Counted from the first letter of the stretch, positions 8,866 through 18,796 are shown. The stretch: 64,000 bases of DNA from an uncultured Lachnospiraceae bacterium (GCA_910578405.1 CAJTQO010000009.1:28501-92500); one strand, 5' to 3'. Program-made: numbers and translations. The notes: generated by a model not told the origin, from the letters alone.

Positions 8866-9621
8866 TTACCGGATACAGGAAAGCATACATTCCAGCGCAG
8901 CTTCCGAAAACAGCTTCCCCGTTTCCTCCACTTTTACCAGCTTCCCTGCCGTTTCCCCTATCTTTAGCCCTGCCGGAGCAATCCCTATATCCGCACATTG
9001 GAGCATCGAAACATCTAACCCACTGTCCCCGGCCGCAACCACCCTATCCGCTTTCAGCCTTTCCTTCAGTCTTGAAACCGCGCTTCCTTTCGTCAGCTCT
9101 TTTGGCATCGCGTATACCTTCCTCCCGCTATGGAACACCTCCACGAAATCGCTGTCCAGTTTTCTTCGCAGCCATGCCGCCGACGCTTGCGCCTGCCCGC
9201 TTTTCGTAAAAAGGAACAGCCCCTCCACCTCCCTCACCTCGAAACTCCGCCGCTTGTCTTTCTCCATCAATAGCCTGGCCCGTGCCAGCTCCTGTCCGCT
9301 CTTTTGCGCCAGCCTATGCGATTCCAGACGCCACCTTTCCTCCACCGTTTCGCCCGTAAGCAACACCCCGCCATTGCAGGCCAGGGCATAGGGCAGCTCC
9401 CCGATTTCCAAATCCACTCTCCGGTATTGCTCTACGCTGCGTGTCGTCACAGGCACGATTAAAGCCCTGTGCGAAAGCTCCCGCAGCAGCCTCCAGGAAC
9501 GCTCCGACAAAAAGGCTCCTTCCCTTCCATGGTAATATTCCACACACCTTTTAGGCTCCTTCCAGTCATGTTTATAAGAATAAATCAATGTATTGTCAAG
9601 ATCCAGGCAACATATCGTCAT
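8866..9621 (-). CDS. HAD-superfamily phosphatase of the Ter locus
   Basis: 251 residues from ATG 9621. The upstream in-frame start at 9675 lacks a ribosome binding site, whereas 9621 has AGAGGAAAGGG. The HAD nucleophile motif is CCLDLDNTLIYS (D7 and D9). Motif II is VPVTTRS, and the C-terminal motif is VVAAGDSGLDVSML with the acidic Mg2+ ligands. The layout fits a Cof or sucrose-phosphatase-like HAD with a C2 cap. HAD hydrolases are regular members of Ter-linked biosynthetic modules, where they are thought to dephosphorylate a sugar or nucleotide-like intermediate. The gene follows the Ca2+-ATPase after a terminator, so part of its expression may come from read-through. Confidence 0.85.
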   Translation of the reverse strand: MTICCLDLDNTLIYSYKHDWKEPKRCVEYYHGREGAFLSERSWRLLRELSHRALIVPVTTRSVEQYRRVDLEIGELPYALACNGGVLLTGETVEERWRLESHRLAQKSGQELARARLLMEKDKRRSFEVREVEGLFLFTKSGQAQASAAWLRRKLDSDFVEVFHSGRKVYAMPKELTKGSAVSRLKERLKADRVVAAGDSGLDVSMLQCADIGIAPAGLKIGETAGKLVKVEETGKLFSEAALECMLSCIR

Positions 9622-9714
9622 AACAAAACCCTTTCCTCTTTTCTTATATACTATGGCATATCTTTCCACTGCCAACGAAAGGGCGCGTCAGTTTTCCTTC
9701 TCCTGGCCTTATAT

Positions 9715-9750
9715 GCAAAAACGCCCTGTATGGTTCCCCACACAGGACGC
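9715..9750 (-). terminator. Intrinsic terminator after the Ca2+-ATPase gene
   Basis: On the minus strand an imperfect stem CGTCCTGTGTGG/CCATACAGGGCG with a GGAA loop is followed by a run of five to six T. It lies about 45 bp past the ATPase stop codon and before the HAD gene. Confidence 0.75.
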
Positions 9751-9795
9751 AAGCTGCTTGCTTTGCCCTTTCCTTCCCCATTATCCGCAGGCGCC

Positions 9796-12456
9796 TTAAC
9801 CTTTTGCGTTCACCACGGCTTTGCGAATCAAATCCACCGGAATCATGGTCGCTCCCAGCAAAATCACCGTTACCCAGCCGACTATGCCAAAAGGCACGCA
9901 ACTGAACATATTCCCAATCCAAGTAAATACCTCTACCGGAATCAAAGCGGCGTTGACAATAAAAGCCTGCACTAACACAACGATAAAGAACACTTTCAGG
10001 AATCCGGTATTTTCATTCAGCCTTTTGAAAATCCCAAAGGAATCATCCCTCACATTGAACCCGTTGAACAGGGCGCTGACAATAAAAAGAACAAAATATC
10101 CGGTCAAATGCTGCGCTTCATTTTCAAACAGTCCGATAAAAAACGGATGTTTCAAATACACAAAGCTAATCAAGGTCAGCCAGGCGCCCATTGTCACAAT
10201 TTGCGCCATCATCTGTCTGCTGACAATGTTTTCGTCCCTGCGCCTTGGTTTCTCTGTCATATACTTTCTCAAGGCAGGCTCATTGCCTAACATAATGGCG
10301 CCCAGGCTGTCCATTACCAAGTTCACAAAAAGCAAGTGCGTCACCTTCAAAGGCTCCTCCACTCCAAAGAACGGCGCAATGGCGCTGACCACCACTGCCG
10401 CCACATTAATCACTAACTGAAACTTACAGAATTTCAAAATGTTATGGTAAATCGTCCTTCCATACCAGATGGCATCCTTGATGGATTTGAAATTGTCATC
10501 CAAAATTACAATTTTACCAGCCTCTTTGGCCGCTTCCGTGCCGCTGCCCATAGCAAACCCCACATCCGCCCGCTTTAACGCCGGGGAATCGTTTACGCCG
10601 TCACCCGTCATGCCAACCACCAGGTTCATCTCCTGACACAGTCTGACCATACGTGATTTATCCGTAGGCAAAGCCCTGGCAATCACACGGATCTGAGGAA
10701 TGATTTTCTTCACTTCCTCGTCCGTCATTTCATTCAACTGTGCCGAAGACAGCGCTTTGTCCGTACTTTCCCTTAGCAGTCCTGCATCTTTGGCAATGGC
10801 AACGGCTGTCTCCAGACGATCCCCGGTAATCATTACCACCTGAATCCCTGCGCTTTGCACTTCCTGGATTGCTTCTTTCGCCTCCGGCCTTACATCATCC
10901 CGGATGCCCACCAAGCCAATAATCACAATATCGTCATTAATTTTATTTTCCACCATGGCTTGTTCGGAATAACCAAACGCCAGCACACGCATAGCCTTAG
11001 ACGCAAGCCCGTCTATCTTCCGGTCCAGCACAGCCTTGTCCATAGGCTTCACCTTTCCGTCCCCATCCAGATACTTCCCAGCCGAAGCTAACAGCCGTTC
11101 CGGCGCGCCTTTATAAAAAGTCTTTCCTAAACTGTCAATCCTGGCCTGGCTGAATTTATTAGTGGAATTAAATCCCTGGCTGGCTGTCACCACATAATCC
11201 CGCGTTGCGCCCAGCGCATGGAACGTAGCCTCTCCGATAAATTTCATCAAAGCCTGGTCTGTGGCATTCCCGCCGATGACCCTATGCGTTGCGTCATACA
11301 TGGACTGTGTATTCTTCCCAATCGCCAAATCCACCAATCCTTTTACGCTGCCATGCTTCTCCAGCTCCGTTAAAGGAATGGACTGGCCGTCCGCCGTAAA
11401 GAAATCCACCACCTCCAGCATTCCTTTTGTAATGGTTCCGGTCTTGTCGCTAAACAAAATATTCAAAGAACCTGCCGTCTCAATTCCTTCCGCTTTACGC
11501 ACAAGCACATTATGATCCAGCATTTTGCTCGTATTTTGCATCAGCACAAGCGAAATCATTAACGGCAGACCTTCCGGCACCGCACATACGATAATCACGA
11601 TGGCTAACGACACTGCCTCCACCACATCTTTAATGATTTCCGTTGCGCCTGTGGCAAAATAAGCCGAAAAACCGCCTGCGGAAACAATAAAATACGCAAA
11701 ATACAAAATGGAAATCACAATCGCCCCAATGTAGCCAAATGTGGAAATCTGCTTTGCCAGTTTGGCCAGTTTTACTTTAAGCGGCGAGTCCGGTTCGTCT
11801 TCCTGCATTTCTTCCGCCATTTTGCCCATCATGGTTTTCAGACCGACTTTCCTTACATCCAGTATCCCTTCCCCGTCAAACACTACCGCGCCGCGGAACA
11901 AAGAATGCGCGTCCACGAAAGTTTCCCCGGTAATATCCTCCGGCAGTTGGAAGCTTTCGTCCGCCTCTGTCTTTTTACACTCTTCCGCTTCCCCATTCAG
12001 GGCGGAATTATCCACCCGCAGCGAACCGGACGCCAATATACCGTCCGCGGGAATCTTATCTCCAGACTGCAGCAGTATTTTATCCCCTACCACCACTTCA
12101 TCCACCGCAATGACCGTAACCTCCCCATTGCGGTGCGCCTTACACTCGTCTTTTTTCGTGCTGTCCTTTAATTCCCTGTATTTCGTATCGCTGGATACCC
12201 CGGTCTTTGCCGAAACCACCGCTACAATCAGGACGGCCGCAATTGTCCCCAAAGGCTCATAAATTTCCGCATACCCAAAGAAAAACATAGCTATCATCAA
12301 TGCCGCGATTGCAAGCAGAATCCGAATCATCGGGTCACTGAATGTCTCTTTAAATTCTTCCCAAAACGTAGTAGGCTCCGAATCCGGAATCTCATTGGAG
12401 CCGTATTTTTGGCGGGAAGCTTCCACTTCCTTATCTGTAAGTCCGTTATATTTCAT
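9796..12456 (-). CDS. Calcium-translocating P-type ATPase (P2 family)
   Basis: 886 residues, typical of bacterial P2A/P2B Ca2+ pumps. A cation-ATPase N-terminal domain (LTDKEVEASRQKYGSN) precedes membrane spans about 45-85, 240-300 and six near the C-terminus. The ion-site motif is VPEGLP (about 293-298), and the phosphorylation site is SDKTGTIT with D337. MITGDRLETA and MTGDGVNDSPAL form the hinge and Mg2+ site. The actuator motif reads LNGEAE where most pumps have TGES, a modest deviation. The gene begins behind TAGGAGG, 13 bp after the last TerD. A Ca2+ pump beside Ca2+-binding TerD proteins supports a calcium-linked stress response. Confidence 0.93.
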   Translation of the reverse strand: MKYNGLTDKEVEASRQKYGSNEIPDSEPTTFWEEFKETFSDPMIRILLAIAALMIAMFFFGYAEIYEPLGTIAAVLIVAVVSAKTGVSSDTKYRELKDSTKKDECKAHRNGEVTVIAVDEVVVGDKILLQSGDKIPADGILASGSLRVDNSALNGEAEECKKTEADESFQLPEDITGETFVDAHSLFRGAVVFDGEGILDVRKVGLKTMMGKMAEEMQEDEPDSPLKVKLAKLAKQISTFGYIGAIVISILYFAYFIVSAGGFSAYFATGATEIIKDVVEAVSLAIVIIVCAVPEGLPLMISLVLMQNTSKMLDHNVLVRKAEGIETAGSLNILFSDKTGTITKGMLEVVDFFTADGQSIPLTELEKHGSVKGLVDLAIGKNTQSMYDATHRVIGGNATDQALMKFIGEATFHALGATRDYVVTASQGFNSTNKFSQARIDSLGKTFYKGAPERLLASAGKYLDGDGKVKPMDKAVLDRKIDGLASKAMRVLAFGYSEQAMVENKINDDIVIIGLVGIRDDVRPEAKEAIQEVQSAGIQVVMITGDRLETAVAIAKDAGLLRESTDKALSSAQLNEMTDEEVKKIIPQIRVIARALPTDKSRMVRLCQEMNLVVGMTGDGVNDSPALKRADVGFAMGSGTEAAKEAGKIVILDDNFKSIKDAIWYGRTIYHNILKFCKFQLVINVAAVVVSAIAPFFGVEEPLKVTHLLFVNLVMDSLGAIMLGNEPALRKYMTEKPRRRDENIVSRQMMAQIVTMGAWLTLISFVYLKHPFFIGLFENEAQHLTGYFVLFIVSALFNGFNVRDDSFGIFKRLNENTGFLKVFFIVVLVQAFIVNAALIPVEVFTWIGNMFSCVPFGIVGWVTVILLGATMIPVDLIRKAVVNAKG

Positions 12457-12469
12457 TTAAAATTGCCTC

Positions 12470-13063
12470 CTAGCGTGCTATATATCGGTTGACCAGTTCA
12501 CCCAGCCCCGGGTCGTTCGTCCCCTGCCCAATGGCGCTGAATTTCCATTCCCCGTTATGCCGGTACACCTCTCCGAAAATCATTGCCGTCATCCCCGGAT
12601 AGCTTTCCGTCAGGTTATACTTGCACATTTCCCTGTTTGTCTTCCCATCCACCAGACGGATAAACGCATTTTCAATCAAACCGAAATGCTGCTTTCTCTG
12701 CATGGCCTGGTAAATATTGACTACCAGCACAATTCTGTCATACTGTGCCGGAATCCTAGCCAAATCCACGATAATCTGCTCATCATCCCCTTCCCCTGCG
12801 CCCGTCAGGTTGTCCCCCAAATGCTGCACCGTGCCGGACATATGCTGCAGATTGCCAAAATACACCACATCCGCCTTGTCCCTTAAATATCCGCCCTGCA
12901 GCAGGATGGCCGACGCATCGCAGTCAATGGGCGCGGGCTTCTTTGAAAAGAAACCGCCCTTCTGCTTTACCTCATCCCAGCCCAGCCCAATCATCACGGT
13001 GGAAAGCCCCGCGCTCTCCTTGGTTAAACTAACCTTCTGACCCTTCTGTAAACTAATTGACAT
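12470..13063 (-). CDS. TerD family protein (third in the TerD series)
   Basis: 197-residue TerD-domain protein from ATG 13063 behind TAGGAGATGAGG. It has MSISLQKGQKVSL, GLGWDEVKQKGGFFSKK, the Ca2+-region GAGEGDDEQIIVDL and the terminal GEWKFSAIGQG. It is more divergent than the two upstream copies: the usual DFDLDAAAF is replaced by PIDCDASAILL. The C-terminal half keeps the family Asp-rich GDDEQ motif, so Ca2+ binding is likely partly preserved. It overlaps nothing and precedes the Ca2+-ATPase by 13 bp. Confidence 0.92.
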   Translation of the reverse strand: MSISLQKGQKVSLTKESAGLSTVMIGLGWDEVKQKGGFFSKKPAPIDCDASAILLQGGYLRDKADVVYFGNLQHMSGTVQHLGDNLTGAGEGDDEQIIVDLARIPAQYDRIVLVVNIYQAMQRKQHFGLIENAFIRLVDGKTNREMCKYNLTESYPGMTAMIFGEVYRHNGEWKFSAIGQGTNDPGLGELVNRYIAR

Positions 13064-13079
13064 TTCCTCATCTCCTATT

Positions 13080-13210
13080 CCAGTTCCGAATCCTGCGATA
13101 TAAGGCCTCCCTTATGGAAGGATTTCAATCCGTTCACACGTCTTGAATTCCTTCCCGCCCTTTTTTCACAGGATTCTGATTTCCAGTTCCGTATCCTGTG
13201 ATAAATGGCC
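13080..13210. repeat. Pair of 28-bp direct repeats in a TerD-TerD gap
   Basis: Copy 1 is at 13080-13107 and copy 2 at 13183-13210, both beginning CCAGTTCCG and ending GGCC, with 24 of 28 positions identical by eye. Copy 2 also sits in a hairpin (CACAGGAT at 13168-13175, ATCCTGTG at 13193-13200). This may modulate read-through or mRNA stability between TerD genes. Confidence 0.65.
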
Positions 13211-13213
13211 CTG

Positions 13214-13795
13214 CTACTCAACATCTACGCCATAGTTGGCGCACAGCGCAGCCAGGCCGCCCTGATAGCCGCTGCCTATGGCGTTGAATTTCCACTCGCT
13301 GCCGTTTTTGTACAGCTCCCCAAACACGGCCGCCGTTTCAATGGAAAAGTCTTCGCCTAAATCGTAACGCAAAAGCTCTTCCCCTGTCACTTCATTGTAA
13401 ATCCGGATAAATGCATTGTTCACCTGGCCGAAATTCTGCCGCCGCACATCCGCATCGTAAATCGTCACCGTAAACGCTATTTTTGTAATATTGGCGGGCA
13501 CCATGGATAAGTCCACGGTAATCTGCTCATCATCCCCGTCCCCGGCGCCTGTCAGGTTATCGCCCATATGCTGCACGCTCCCGGACGGATGGGTCAGATT
13601 TCCAAAAAATACAAAATCTTCCGGCTTCGACACCCTCCCGGTATCCGTTAACATAAACGCTGCCGCATCCAAATCAAAATCCCCTCCTGTGTCAAACTGG
13701 TTTACGTCCCACCCCAGTCCGACCACCACTTTGGATAACCCCGGATTATCCTTTGTAATGCTTACCTTCTGCCCCTTTTTTAAACTAATCGGCAT
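13214..13795 (-). CDS. terD: TerD family protein (second in the TerD series)
   Basis: 193 residues from ATG 13795, chosen because MPISLKKGQKV is the family N-terminus and GAGGGAT precedes it. An upstream in-frame codon at 13876 would add 27 atypical residues. The signature elements are GLGWDVNQFDTGGDFDLDAAAFML, split as GLGWDVN and DFDLDAAAFML, then GDGDDEQITVDLSMVP, FTVTIYDADVRRQNFGQV, RYDLGEDFSIETA and GSEWKFNAIGSGYQGGL. All acidic Ca2+ ligands expected for TerD appear intact. Confidence 0.95.
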   Translation of the reverse strand: MPISLKKGQKVSITKDNPGLSKVVVGLGWDVNQFDTGGDFDLDAAAFMLTDTGRVSKPEDFVFFGNLTHPSGSVQHMGDNLTGAGDGDDEQITVDLSMVPANITKIAFTVTIYDADVRRQNFGQVNNAFIRIYNEVTGEELLRYDLGEDFSIETAAVFGELYKNGSEWKFNAIGSGYQGGLAALCANYGVDVE

Positions 13796-13906
13796 ATCCC
13801 TCAACCATCCTTTCTCTCTTTCCCCTTTCCATAGCCACTGGATTTGCATGGCGACTCCCGAAACTTCCAAGGCCATGTTCCTTGCCGCTTTTTCCTTTTT
13901 TTCCTG

Positions 13907-14488
13907 TTACGCAACCTCAATCCCATAATGCCCGCACAGCGCAGCCAGACCGCCCTGGAAGCCGCTGCCTATGGCATTGAATTTCCACTCGCCGTTATGC
14001 CGGTACAATTCCCCCACCACCACTGCCGTTTCAATGGAAAAATCTTCCCCCAGGTCATAGCGGATTAACTCCCGCCCCGACGCTTCATCCACAATCCGGA
14101 TAAAAGAATTCGCCACCTGGCCAAAATTCTGCCGCCGCACATCCGAATCATAGATGGTCACTGTAAATGCAATCTTGGATACGTTCCCCGGTATTTTAGT
14201 CAGGTCAATCTCTATCTGCTCATCGTCTCCTTCCCCTTCCCCGGTCAGATTGTCTCCCATATGTTTTACCGCACCGCTGCCGTGTTCTAAGTTTCCGTAA
14301 AAGATAAATTCCTTCTCTGTCGGGCATTTCCCATTGTCCCCCAGCATAAACGCAGCCGCATCCAGGTCAAAATCCGCGCCGGAATCGTATGCGTTCACAT
14401 CCCAGCCCAAACCTACCATAATATTTTTTAACCCCGGATTCCCTTTCGTTAAATCCACTTTCTGTCCCTTTGATAAATTAATCGGCAT
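13907..14488 (-). CDS. terD: TerD family protein (first in the TerD series)
   Basis: 193 residues from ATG 14488 behind AGAGGAGG. It is nearly superimposable on the paralogue at 13214-13795: MPINLSKGQKVDL, DFDLDAAAFMLGDNG, GEGDDEQIEIDLTKIP, FTVTIYDSDVRRQNFGQV and GEWKFNAIGSGFQGGL. The two copies probably arose by tandem duplication. The gene follows telA by 22 bp. TerD proteins are soluble Ca2+-binding proteins that associate with the membrane stress complex. Confidence 0.95.
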   Translation of the reverse strand: MPINLSKGQKVDLTKGNPGLKNIMVGLGWDVNAYDSGADFDLDAAAFMLGDNGKCPTEKEFIFYGNLEHGSGAVKHMGDNLTGEGEGDDEQIEIDLTKIPGNVSKIAFTVTIYDSDVRRQNFGQVANSFIRIVDEASGRELIRYDLGEDFSIETAVVVGELYRHNGEWKFNAIGSGFQGGLAALCGHYGIEVA

Positions 14489-14510
14489 AGTCTATTACCT
14501 CCTCTGCATC

Positions 14511-15656
14511 TTAATATTTTTGGTTCGGCATATGATACATCCTGTTGAACTCCGCTTTGATATTCTCAAGCTTTGCCTGATCCTCCACACGCTGTTTCCT
14601 GGCGTTTTCCTGAATCTGCTTTGTCTCGTCAATACCTGTTACTATCGTCCTCCAGGTTGTTTCCAAAGTTTCAATCTTAATCGAACTGCCCGATGCCAGC
14701 CTTGCCGTCATCTTGGACTGCTCTACCGTATTTTTCGCATTTTTAAGCAACATCTCATTTGTCTTTTCATCCAATGCCGACATAGCCTCTGCCTGAACCC
14801 GCTGCCGCTTTAACATAATCGCCTGCGCCAGCGCCTGCTTAAATACAGGCAGGGTAATAATAAATGCAGAATTTATCTTCCGCACCAGGTTCATATTGCT
14901 GAATTCCATCGTTTTAATCATGGGAATGGACTGCATGGCAATGCTCTCCGCCGTCCGCAAATCCTGCGTTCTCTGCTCCAGCATCATCAATGCCTGCTGC
15001 AGGCTCTGGATTTCAAACTGGATGGAATTGTCCCTTGTGGCCTCCATATCCGCCTGCCTTTGCGCAATATATGTCTCCAGCTCATGACAGCCCTGCTCCC
15101 CTGCCAAAATGTATTTCACAAGCTGATGATAATATTCCACATTCGCGTCAAACATCTCATCCAACTTCCGGTTCGACTGCTTAATCTCCGCCTCATACTG
15201 CTTTAACTGGATATAGATTTTATCCACCTCTTCCCCCATAGTATGGTACTTTTCCAATATTTTATCTAACTGTCTGCGCAGATTGCCAAAAAGTTTCCCA
15301 AATAACGTAGGGTTCTCCTTAATTTCGTCAATATCAAACTTCTCCATCACCTTGGCCAAAGTGTGCAGCATCTGGCTGGAATCATCCAACTGCGACATAT
15401 TCATACTGTTTAAAATCACATCCGAAGCTTTGGATATTTCTTCTGCGGCTTTTGCCCCAAAAGAGACGATTGTCTCCAGATTGTCAATTTCAATCGTGCT
15501 TACTAACGCGTCCACCTCCGCAGAATTTACCAACGTCTGGTTCATCTGCGCTCTGTCCGCCACAATATCATACTGCTCCACCACTATCAGCTCATCCTTG
15601 GCGTCCGCTGCCGTTACGATTTGCTGTGTTTTTGCCTTACTAAAATCAAGTCCCAT
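14511..15656 (-). CDS. telA: Toxic anion resistance protein TelA
   Basis: 381 residues, the standard length of TelA (KlaA/TelA family, Pfam TelA). The sequence is almost entirely helical with a strong coiled-coil character (residues about 95-240). It has the family landmarks GNLRRQLDKILEKYHTMGEEVDKIY in pieces, EQRTQDLRTAESIAMQSIPMIKTM and KINSAFIITLPVFKQALAQA. It contains no catalytic motif and acts as a structural partner in tellurite and other stress responses. It lies between YceG and the TerD series, as in many Firmicutes. Confidence 0.95.
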   Translation of the reverse strand: MGLDFSKAKTQQIVTAADAKDELIVVEQYDIVADRAQMNQTLVNSAEVDALVSTIEIDNLETIVSFGAKAAEEISKASDVILNSMNMSQLDDSSQMLHTLAKVMEKFDIDEIKENPTLFGKLFGNLRRQLDKILEKYHTMGEEVDKIYIQLKQYEAEIKQSNRKLDEMFDANVEYYHQLVKYILAGEQGCHELETYIAQRQADMEATRDNSIQFEIQSLQQALMMLEQRTQDLRTAESIAMQSIPMIKTMEFSNMNLVRKINSAFIITLPVFKQALAQAIMLKRQRVQAEAMSALDEKTNEMLLKNAKNTVEQSKMTARLASGSSIKIETLETTWRTIVTGIDETKQIQENARKQRVEDQAKLENIKAEFNRMYHMPNQKY

Positions 15657-15744
15657 ACTGTTCCCTCATCTCCTTACCATCCATTCCTCTAAACCCAAAG
15701 GTTACGCCTAAAAACCACCTTCACAGGCCACTTTGAAAAAAGCG

Positions 15745-18018
15745 TCAAGCCTTCCTGAAAATCCTCTCCATCCATCCTCTCTTCCCTGCGCCGGAGCCGG
15801 CCGCTGCGAAATCCGGCACACGCAAATCATACATATATTCACCCAACTGGTGTTCTTCCAAAAGCCCTCCCTGAAAATGCCCTTCCACGCTCCGGTACCC
15901 GGTTGGCACAAAGAAGACTACATCAAACCCCATCAAATGCAGAAGCGCCATTAAAATGGAATCCTCCAGCGAAATTACCTTTTCCCCTGCATTAATATAG
16001 ACTGCCTTGGGATTTTGCCTGGTAAAATCAAACTTCTGAATCAGCCTTACCAACTCTTTTTTCATATTCAGCGCCGTGGCAATGGCTGTATACTCCGTCC
16101 CGTTTTCATAAATCCCCTTTATCAGCCTGCGGTCCAACAGCGTCTGCAACTGGTCCAAAATATGCTCCTGCACCTGCTCCCGCAGCATACCGTAAGGATA
16201 TGCCGTATGCTGCTTTATTTTCTCCCGCAATAGCTTCCCGTTTTTCAGAAAGCCGGACGCATAGGGCCTGACCGGGTTTTCCTCCATGGAATCCACAAAA
16301 GGCGCCTTTTTGATAAAATAAGCGTCCCCTGTCTGCAATGCCCGGATTCCCGCCCAATACCTGGACAAATCCCCATCCTTTACCCCGGATGCCTTGGCAA
16401 AAAGAACAGGCATACTGACTACATCCCCCACCGTACTGAAATTGGGCCGGTACTTTAACTCCTGCTTCCAAAGAATGGCGATTTCCTCATAGGTGGTCTG
16501 CAGCGTAACCGCTACCGCTTTCCCATACTGCTGGTTCCGGTACATGCCCGAATCCTCGTACAACAGCGTATCCAGCTCCTGCTGCGCCTGGTAAGCCACC
16601 GTGCCGATATGCAGCCCTATATCTTCCCTTGGAAACTTCTGCACTGTCAGGCTCTCCTCATAATTCTTTTCATACAACAGCGCATCTTCCAGACAGCACC
16701 TATCCTGCCGGTTCGGCTTCAGCGTCAGCACATCCACCGGCAGCCGCGCCAGCAGGCGTAAGAACATAGCTTCCTTCCCGTGCCTGCAGCCTCCCATATG
16801 GATAAAACAGCTGACCTGCGGCATCTTCCATCCGGCAAACAGCTTCTCCTGATACCGTTTCAGCCAGCACAGCAATACCACGGCCTGGTTGGTCAGCCGG
16901 TTTAACGCCGCGTCTGCCTTCGCCGCCTCCTCCATCATCACATCCAGAAACCCTTTGACCATCAGACGGTGCAACTGCATATCCGCCGGATACTGAATAT
17001 TGCCCGACAAACCCAAAAGCATATCCTCTGTCCTGGTGTAGTTGCCCCGCCTTACCGCTCCGATTTCCTCCGGGGCCGGCGGCGGTATTTCCCCGTCCAC
17101 TATCAACAGCCTGCGCCCGCTGTTTTTTAAAGCGGCCTGGAACTCATACAGCTCCTTTCGGTAAGTCAGCTTATCCTCCACCCCCTGGATGCGGCAGTAA
17201 CAATTATAAAACAGCTTCGGGTCGCTCCCCCGTTCTGAGGGCGCCACCCGGAAATCCTCCAGCCCCTTCCCCGTTATCCATGCATTGGTGCAATTGCTGA
17301 TTTCGGGCAGTTTCCCGTACAACCGCTGCGCATCCTGCTTCTTTTTGGCCTCTTCCCGTATCCGCTCCAGACAATACCCATCCGGGAATCGCCCCATCCC
17401 CGGCAGCTCTAAGTTATCTGACAGAACCGATGCAGCGTCTAACTTCCGGTAATTCCCGTCCCCGTTATACTGCAGCAGCGCCACATCGCACCCGGCGCCT
17501 GCCAGCGCATGTAAAAGCTGCAGCTCATAAGCCCCAATCTCACCCTCATACAATACCTTTGGCGCCCTGCTGCCGCCAAGCTGCCTTACAACCCGCTCAA
17601 AACGGTAGTACAGCCAACACATAAATTTAATATACGCGTTTTTAAGCATATTCTCATTCTTACCGTTTTTGCGCAATCCATCCAGCACATCATACAGCCC
17701 TGCCGCCAACGCGTCCCTCTGGCCCCTGTCCATCCGCGGCAACCACTTTTTCAGGCTGGCAGTGAGAAAACCCATGCTAAGCTGAAAATCATCGCCCATG
17801 ATTTCCTTATAATAGGCCAGGTTTTTTCCGTCCGGGTTGGGAATCCTGCCTTCCACCACAACGCCCCCGCTCCTGGCCTCCTCATAATATCTTCTGATAA
17901 ATGCGTCCACTTCTTCGTTATATCCGTTAATCCGGTAAAAATAAATCCCTCTGCCATCCCTTTGCTCCAACGTAAGGAAATAATCCTCCAGCCGTTGAAG
18001 CTTCGCACGTCCAAACAT
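15745..18018 (-). CDS. yceG: YceG family protein (Ter-locus component, Pfam PF14266-like)
   Basis: 757 residues from ATG 18018. It resembles Bacillus YceG, the putative toxic-anion-resistance component always found with TelA and TerD. Two related halves are visible. Half one (about 1-235) ends in ALAGAGCDVALLQYNGDG, and half two (about 340-740) includes ALLHLMGFDVVFFVPTGYRSVEGHF. The repeated L-x-GxDVxLL/FF pattern suggests an internal duplication of an alpha/beta domain. I see no catalytic motif. It follows the rhomboid gene by 20 bp and is probably co-transcribed with telA. Confidence 0.88.
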   Translation of the reverse strand: MFGRAKLQRLEDYFLTLEQRDGRGIYFYRINGYNEEVDAFIRRYYEEARSGGVVVEGRIPNPDGKNLAYYKEIMGDDFQLSMGFLTASLKKWLPRMDRGQRDALAAGLYDVLDGLRKNGKNENMLKNAYIKFMCWLYYRFERVVRQLGGSRAPKVLYEGEIGAYELQLLHALAGAGCDVALLQYNGDGNYRKLDAASVLSDNLELPGMGRFPDGYCLERIREEAKKKQDAQRLYGKLPEISNCTNAWITGKGLEDFRVAPSERGSDPKLFYNCYCRIQGVEDKLTYRKELYEFQAALKNSGRRLLIVDGEIPPPAPEEIGAVRRGNYTRTEDMLLGLSGNIQYPADMQLHRLMVKGFLDVMMEEAAKADAALNRLTNQAVVLLCWLKRYQEKLFAGWKMPQVSCFIHMGGCRHGKEAMFLRLLARLPVDVLTLKPNRQDRCCLEDALLYEKNYEESLTVQKFPREDIGLHIGTVAYQAQQELDTLLYEDSGMYRNQQYGKAVAVTLQTTYEEIAILWKQELKYRPNFSTVGDVVSMPVLFAKASGVKDGDLSRYWAGIRALQTGDAYFIKKAPFVDSMEENPVRPYASGFLKNGKLLREKIKQHTAYPYGMLREQVQEHILDQLQTLLDRRLIKGIYENGTEYTAIATALNMKKELVRLIQKFDFTRQNPKAVYINAGEKVISLEDSILMALLHLMGFDVVFFVPTGYRSVEGHFQGGLLEEHQLGEYMYDLRVPDFAAAGSGAGKRGWMERIFRKA

Positions 18019-18037
18019 GGAACCAGTCCTTCCGCCT

Positions 18038-18628
18038 CTAATACCTGTTCATTTTGTTTTTATGCATCACATATCCAAGCCCTGCGCCTACCAAACCGCC
18101 AAGGATATGCGTTAAGTTCGCCACATTATCCTGCAAAAACAACCCTTCGTAAATCTGCCCGCCGATATAAACCGCCGCCACCAGCGCCAATGTAATCGGC
18201 ACCGTTCCCTCCTTTACGCTCGTAAAAGGAGAAAGCAGGATAAAGGCAAACACCACACCGCTGGCTCCCAATAACTGTACATGGGGGAAAAAGACAAAAT
18301 TCACAACCCCTGTCACCAAAGCCGTGGCCAATATAACAAACAGCAGATTCGAAGACCCATACTTTTCCTCCAACAATGGCCCCACCACCAGGATTAACAT
18401 AATATTCCCGATAAAATGAGACCAGTTCGCATGTCCGAAAATATGACAGACCATCCGTATATACGTAAAAGGGCTGAGCAACGAAGAATGGTACACACTA
18501 AAAACAGCATGGTTCGCCCACCCCCGCGTCAGCCAGTTCAACAACAATGCGGTAAAACAAATCATAGTAAACCCCAGGACAACCGGGGAATTAAAAGAAA
18601 ATCTAATTTTCTTTCCCGTACCTTTCAT
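18038..18628 (-). CDS. Rhomboid family intramembrane serine protease
   Basis: 196 residues, about six membrane spans. The catalytic Ser lies in LGASGVVFAF (S123) and the catalytic His in NLTHILGGLVG (H174). The conserved loop motif HANWSHFIGN (about 66-75) is also present. It should cleave single-span substrates within or near the membrane. It is the first gene of the YceG-TelA-TerD unit, downstream of a strong promoter at 18768-18796. Its position suggests that it processes a component of the Ter membrane complex, perhaps the coiled-coil protein encoded just upstream. This is inference. Confidence 0.9.
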   Translation of the reverse strand: MKGTGKKIRFSFNSPVVLGFTMICFTALLLNWLTRGWANHAVFSVYHSSLLSPFTYIRMVCHIFGHANWSHFIGNIMLILVVGPLLEEKYGSSNLLFVILATALVTGVVNFVFFPHVQLLGASGVVFAFILLSPFTSVKEGTVPITLALVAAVYIGGQIYEGLFLQDNVANLTHILGGLVGAGLGYVMHKNKMNRY

Positions 18629-18767
18629 ATCCTTACCTCACGCCCGCCCCTGCGGGCCAAAACCAAAGCCAGGCTTATCCAAATCCCTACTCATACCCTT
18701 CCTTTCCTGGCTTTTACCCTTACGCAATCAGTTCCCTTCCCTGAAATCCCCCCTTACCATTCCAACC

Positions 18768-18796
18768 ATTATACCAACAATTCCCCAAAGTGTAAA
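18768..18796 (-). promoter_or_regulatory. Promoter of the rhomboid-YceG-TelA-TerD-ATPase unit
   Basis: Minus strand: TTTACA (18796-18791), 17-bp spacer, TATAAT (18773-18768). The predicted start is near 18761, about 130 nt upstream of the rhomboid start codon. Confidence 0.8.
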